Positions 59,615 through 64,000 of a DNA stretch of 64,000 nucleotides are shown in pieces; the first letter of the stretch is position 1, and each line of letters begins with the position of its first letter. Source of the stretch: Parietaria judaica (lineage: Eukaryota > Streptophyta > Magnoliopsida > Rosales > Urticaceae); contig OX940863.1 of NCBI GenBank assembly GCA_954871525.1, forward strand, positions 21,836,001 through 21,900,000. The letters are read 5' to 3'. The notes under the pieces were generated by a model. The model did not search any database. It saw nothing but the letters and a program-made list of their open reading frames with translations, and was not told the DNA's origin. The position numbers and the translations under genes were made by a program.

Positions 59615-60575
59615 TGCATATGGCATCTGAAAAATTCAACATTGTTTTCGTATATTGTTCGTTTGAAAGGTGAGAATAGAAAATAAAAATGTCACGTCTT
59701 TAACAAGACGTTTTAGGGTCATCCTTGTGGCGATGCTGATTCAAAGCCTAGCTAGTTTCTAGTGTAATGGAGGCACATCTCTTCAAGAAATTTGAATTTG
59801 CTTGACGGCCAAGAAAAATTATTTCAACTTTAATTTTTTTGGTTAGAACTTAGAAGAATTGGAATAGGACAAATGTCAATATTTTAATTGGTCAAAACAC
59901 CAACAACCATATAAATGATGATGATTATGAGAATAATTTAAGATAAATAAATTGTGGGAATATAGGTGTCTTCATTGATGTTTATCCTTACGGGGTGTGA
60001 ATTTTTTTTTACCAATTAGAGATGAGACAGAAGGAATAATAACCTAATAAGAGCTAGTAAGAAGGTAAAATATAGCAAGTTAGGGTTAATATATCGTGAG
60101 GTCACTCACTACATTATTTTATCACAAAGACCTAAAAATCGAATGTTGACAAATAAAAAAGTTAAAATAATATAATCGAAAAGAAACAAATAATTCCATC
60201 TTTTCTGCTTTAATTGGACAATAATAATCATGGTTGATAATAAGTTGGTGCTTCTTTGTCAAAAGTGTAAAACCCTAATTCCTCTTAATCATCACCTCAA
60301 ATCTACCTAAATAATTATTAAAAAACGTTAATTTATATCAGGACTCAACTAAATTTAATTTCTTGCGTATCAATGACACTAACATGACGATTTATTATAT
60401 GTATATATATATATATATATATATGTATGTAAGGTGTATATATAAATATAATTATATATACGCACAAAGAAATAACCCACTTGTGAGACTTAATAGTTTA
60501 TTATGTTATGAAATATGAACCATTACACATTACTGAAGTTATTAATGCAACAGTTAAGACGGAAAGCACGGATAA
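59615..60575. other. Intergenic sequence, no supported gene
   Basis: No gene or element edge was found. A short AT microsatellite lies near 60403-60423. Confidence 0.5.
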
Positions 60576-60580
60576 TATGT

Positions 60581-61183
60581 TGTTGGTTCCCAATAATGGA
60601 TCTGCAACCAAAAGAAGAGCACGAAAAACAAATGAAAAGAAAGCAAAAGAAAATTTGGGAGAAAAAGTTTCTCTGATTAATCGAATAGCAAAATTGCAAT
60701 AATGGAATTACAAAAAAAATAAACACTAACACTAGTATTTATAGGAGACCAAAACAGAACCCTAGCTAACCTTCCTAAAATAAACTCAATCAAATCTTTT
60801 ACATTTACATTCGAATCCTAACAAAATCAGGAAACCAAATCAAATCTCCAAACTTGCTCCTCAAGTTTGGCACCTTCCTGGAATAGCTCTTCCTGAATTC
60901 TGGCGTTTCCCGTTTCTACTCGGGAGAATCCTGCTAGGGTCCTCTTCTGCTAGGGGACATCTCTGCTCTCCCTCATCTCTACTAGGGCCATCTCTGGTAG
61001 GAGCATTCATGGTCGGGTCCCTTCCTGCTTGGGGAAATCTCTGGTCGGACCCATCTCTGGTGGGGAGCTCTCTGGTGGGAGAACTCCTGCTAGGAAGATC
61101 TCTGCTAGGGGAAGTTCTGGTAGGGAGATCCCTGGTGGGAAAATCTCTGCTAGGAGTTGAGCCAAATCAGGCTTAAACTCACA
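60581..61183 (-). mobile_element. Solo LTR of the Ty1/copia-like family, minus strand, TSD TATGT
   Basis: On the minus strand it starts TGTGAGTTTAAGCCTG at 61183 and ends ..GGGAACCAACA at 60581. A perfect TATGT duplication flanks it (60576-60580 and 61184-61188). It has the family's TATA box (TATAAATACTAG, near 60740 on the minus strand) and an 'AGATCCATTATTGGGA' block near the 3' end. At 603 bp it is longer than the 538-bp copy at 5969, mainly through extra GCAGAG-type units in U3 (about 60880-61160). Short frames across it are not genes. Confidence 0.92.
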
Positions 61184-61188
61184 TATGT

Positions 61189-61906
61189 TTCCAATTAAAA
61201 CCCTAGTGTAAACTTTTTGAGCACTTTTGGATAATTTATACATATATATATATATGTATATATAATACTTATAAACCCTATAGTTGGAGAGGGGCATGTT
61301 ATTTTCATGTATGATCAAAACTTTATGTTAGAAATACGATAATTACACTCTATAATCTATATATAACATATATCAAACTGAGACTAGAGACTTAAGCATA
61401 TTAAATATGATGCTAAACAGTTGACCGTTGACCTGTCATAAATGTATATAGATAAGAGCATGTACGTGGAACCTTTTTTAGCGTCGTAATGAAATCAATT
61501 TTATCATAGATATAGGCTATTTTCTCAAGCTTTTGCGTGAGTGTAATGGTACAAAATGTATTCAGATATACGTATAAAACTATAAATACATAAATATTAT
61601 CAACCAATTTCATTTATTGTGGTTGAAGATGATTTGTCCACTACATTTACTTACACTAGAATGTGTAACAGCCCTATTACTATTTTCCATGTTCGGTTTT
61701 GCCTTTCCCTGTGAATTACATCACCAACCACTAAGAGTTTCAACTTCGATCTTTTAGGTTTTCACTTATTGATTGGTTTGTTCCATTATTATTTATGGAT
61801 TAAATGTCTCTGTTCAAATGGCATGATGTCAAGTATTATATATAGAGCAAATTGCGATGAATGTACACAATTTTTAACCAGCTGAAGCGGCTTGTTCAAA
61901 GTGAAT

Positions 61907-61971
<65 letters not shown>

Positions 61972-63106
61972 AAAAGTACCAAAAGACAACAAATAAGAGA
62001 CGGTATATTTTTTTCTTTTAGATTTTTTGACGAACGTCGGTCATTTTTAGGATATAATTCTATTAAATCATACCTAAGATACAAATTTATACGCTCATCC
62101 GAATATTTACGTCTTCTCTCATTTGAATCAGAGGAAAAAATGGACGAAAATAATATGTTGCCTTGTATTTATTGACTTTGAATACTTTTGGTCAAAGTTT
62201 AAATACTTTTGTCGCGATTATCTATATATAGATATATATGTGTGAGTGACATTCCGAAAGGACATTCCAACATGTATTACTTTTTCTATATTGCTTGGTT
62301 GGCAATATTATAATTCTTTGGAATTCTTTTCCATTAATTTATTTGCTCAAAATTGTCATTTACTACTCACATCTCCATCTTTGTCTCTCGGTAGAGGAAG
62401 CGTGTCACGGTAGGTCAAATATGGTGTCGCATCCAACATTAGATTCTAATTATAAACAAAACTTAAAATATAATAAATAAATGTGGTGGACGGGCCCCAT
62501 TTTGGATTCCTTATTTCATATTTTTACTTAAAATATGGTTTATTCATCTTTGCTTCCGTTTTTTTGAAATCGCAATTTTTAATGATCATTGTTCGTTCTC
62601 GATAGTAAACCCTAGCAATCACAATAAGCAGACATTGATATCAAAATAAGCTTGACTATCTCTCATGCATGTAAAATACGCCACGCATATAAATGATAAC
62701 TATTATTCATGCATATATATATATATTCTCATTTAACACGGTCAAAGTACCGTATTGCAAGCTAATTAATAGTTATTGTCCATATAGATAAACGATCTTC
62801 CCTTTTCTAGGTATATTTCCAAAATATATATTTCTAACACCATTAATATTCTAACTACTTTGATGAGGTTTCTTAAACTTTAACTCTTACTTTACAAATT
62901 ATGTAGAGCTTCATATTTTTACATTTGAGTAATTAAAATCCAATATTAACTTTCATTTTCTTTCTCCACCGCATTGAAAGTTATTTTCACAAGCGAAACC
63001 TATCGTCACGATAATGCTTGGACGAAAACTTTTACCCTTATTTGAAATGTTATATATATTAATATATATATATATATATATATATAGAGCTCATTTGAGT
63101 TGTATC
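61189..63106. other. Intergenic sequence with a long AT microsatellite
   Basis: No gene could be supported. (AC)n(AT)n runs from about 61909 to 61968. The flanks of that run, 'gcaaattgcgatgaatgtac' near 61847 and 'aaatacttttgtcgcgattatc' near 62200, resemble foldback-element ends, so a degraded copy may lie at about 61845-62225. Another AT run lies at 63061-63085. Confidence 0.45.
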
Positions 63107-63649
63107 TGTGAGCTTAAGCTTGATTTAGTCCGGGTGACGACCAGATCCAGGACGGGCAGAAACACTTGCGAGGAGTCAGCCCGGGTACCGACCAGAACAG
63201 AAGACGGACAGCCGTTCAGCCCAGCTCGGGTGAACACGAGCAGAGTGTCCGGATAGAAGGCAAGCTCAGCCCAGAGCATACGAGCAGGTCAGCTCGGGGA
63301 CAGAGAGACTGTCCGGGCAGGAAAGGGAAACTCTACCCAGAAAGGAAGACGCGTAGCTTGAGGAGCAAGCAAATCAAGTCAAAGATTCGGCGAGATTATT
63401 TAGGGTAGTTTCCTGATTTTGTGCGATTTGGGTAGCTAGGGTTTCGCCTATGAGAGGCTATATAAACCTAGCATTGTACACTTTGTAATTGTGTAGAGTC
63501 CATTAGAATTTTGAGTTTATCTTCTTGTATTGCCTTCGATTATTAATCAAGAGAATTTCTTCTCCCAAAAGTTTGTGTCCTTTATTTTTGGTTCGATTTC
63601 TTTTGGTGTTATTCGTGTTCTTTGCAGATCCGTGAATTGGGATCCAACA
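63107..63649 (+). repeat. 5' LTR of the copia element, 543 bp
   Basis: Starts TGTGAGCTTAAGCTTG and ends ..TTGGGATCCAACA, with a TATA box (CTATATAAACC) near 63459. A degenerate U3 repeat zone with GGGCAGRA and GAGCAG units covers about 63130-63350. The 5 bases before it are GTATC; the matching duplication should lie after the 3' LTR outside the window. Confidence 0.92.
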
Positions 63650-63651
63650 AG

Positions 63652-63663
63652 TGGTATCAGAGC
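63652..63663 (+). promoter_or_regulatory. Primer-binding site (initiator tRNA-Met type)
   Basis: TGGTATCAGAGC begins two bases after the LTR's CA end. It is complementary to the 3' end of plant initiator tRNA-Met and is the standard minus-strand primer site of plant copia elements. Confidence 0.95.
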
Positions 63664-63677
63664 ATCAATCGAAGAAC

Positions 63678-64000
63678 ATGTCTTCATCATCAGAGTCACC
63701 AATCGACGGAGCTTTGGTTGCGCAGAAATCAGACTCCAGAGAAGGCACAGTTACACTCCATTACCCCATGCTCACGAAGAGCAATTACGCCGTGTGGGCG
63801 TTGAAGATGAGGGTGAATCTGCAGGCGCAGGGAGTATGGGAGGCCGTAGAGAACGGCGGTGTCGAAGGGCGCAAGGAAAGAATGGCTCTAGCCGCTATCT
63901 ACCAAGCAGTTCCGGAAGAAGTTCTTCTCATGCTTGCCGAGAAAGATTCCGCGAAGGAAGCATGGAAAACTCTTCAGACCATGCACATGGGCGCAGATCG
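63678..64000 (+). CDS. gag: Copia Gag polyprotein, N-terminal part (runs off the window)
   Basis: The frame starts MSSSSESPIDGALV at the first ATG after the primer-binding site and stays open for 107 codons to the window edge. HYPMLTKSNYAVWALKMRV is the typical N-terminal motif of plant copia Gag (DUF4219/UBN2 type). It is followed by VWEAVENG, then ALAAIYQAVPEEVLLMLAEK and a KEAWKTLQTMHMG stretch, as in the UBN2 capsid region. Gag would form the cytoplasmic virus-like particle in which reverse transcription occurs. No stop or frameshift is seen in this part. Expression would be driven by the TATA box in the LTR about 220 bp upstream. Confidence 0.93.
   Translation, partial: MSSSSESPIDGALVAQKSDSREGTVTLHYPMLTKSNYAVWALKMRVNLQAQGVWEAVENGGVEGRKERMALAAIYQAVPEEVLLMLAEKDSAKEAWKTLQTMHMGAD

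Larger units (their letters stand above)
63107..64000 (+). mobile_element. Ty1/copia retrotransposon, 5' end, continues beyond the window
   Basis: The 5' LTR, primer-binding site and beginning of gag are present in the right order and on the plus strand. The LTR belongs to the same family as the solo LTRs at 5969 and 60581. The gag frame is open to the end of the window, which suggests a younger copy than the copia relic at 28140. Confidence 0.93.

Noticed and set aside
61861..62175. Frames around the AT microsatellite at 61.9 kb
   Set aside because: Mostly Tyr/Ile runs from the dinucleotide repeat; no domain.

Overview
The window is nuclear DNA of a flowering plant, most likely a eudicot. 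It is AT-rich and its genes have many GT-AG introns. It carries a plant-type two-domain D-Ala-D-Ala ligase gene, a WUN1-type wound-induced gene and every common class of plant transposon. The species could not be identified from sequence alone.

Three host genes are supported. (1) A BCCIP/Bcp1-family gene on the minus strand (4300-2622) has eight exons that join into an intact 323-residue reading frame. (2) A short intronless WUN1-like gene with an NTF2/SnoaL-type fold lies on the plus strand (37185-37643), with a TATA box about 140 bases upstream. (3) A D-alanine--D-alanine ligase family gene on the minus strand (52239-40581) was assembled as 24 exons. It encodes about 927 residues: a probable plastid transit peptide and two tandem ligase/ATP-grasp domains. 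One extra base in exon 22 breaks the frame before the last ~70 residues, including the second domain's E-x-N motif.

The rest is mostly transposon. A complete 12.37-kb CACTA (En/Spm) element fills 10012-22381, with matching termini and a GTG target duplication. It carries a plant-transposon ORF with an SV40-like nuclear signal, a damaged TNP2-type transposase, a ~132-bp tandem array, and a damaged Transposase_24 gene joined to a Ulp1-type (C48) protease. It sits inside a 5S-rRNA-like LTR fragment. Three LTRs of one Ty1/copia family are present: solo LTRs at 5969-6506 and 60581-61183, each with a perfect 5-bp target duplication, and the 5' end of a fuller element at 63107-64000 with a primer-binding site and the start of gag. 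A hAT relic (about 24960-28100) and a copia gag/protease relic (28140-29230) lie between two diverged ~500-bp direct repeats. Four foldback elements with related GGG..GCGGC ends occupy 34.1-43.8 kb; the 971-bp one is an almost perfect palindrome inside a ligase-gene intron. Miniature hAT-like elements (two with perfect 8-bp duplications), two Ty3/gypsy-like LTRs, minisatellites and microsatellites fill much of the remainder.

No CRISPR array, prokaryotic operon or convincing RNA gene was seen. Exon boundaries are manual splice-site reads supported by phase continuity and family resemblance, not by transcripts. Domain assignments come from recognised motifs, not from database searches.
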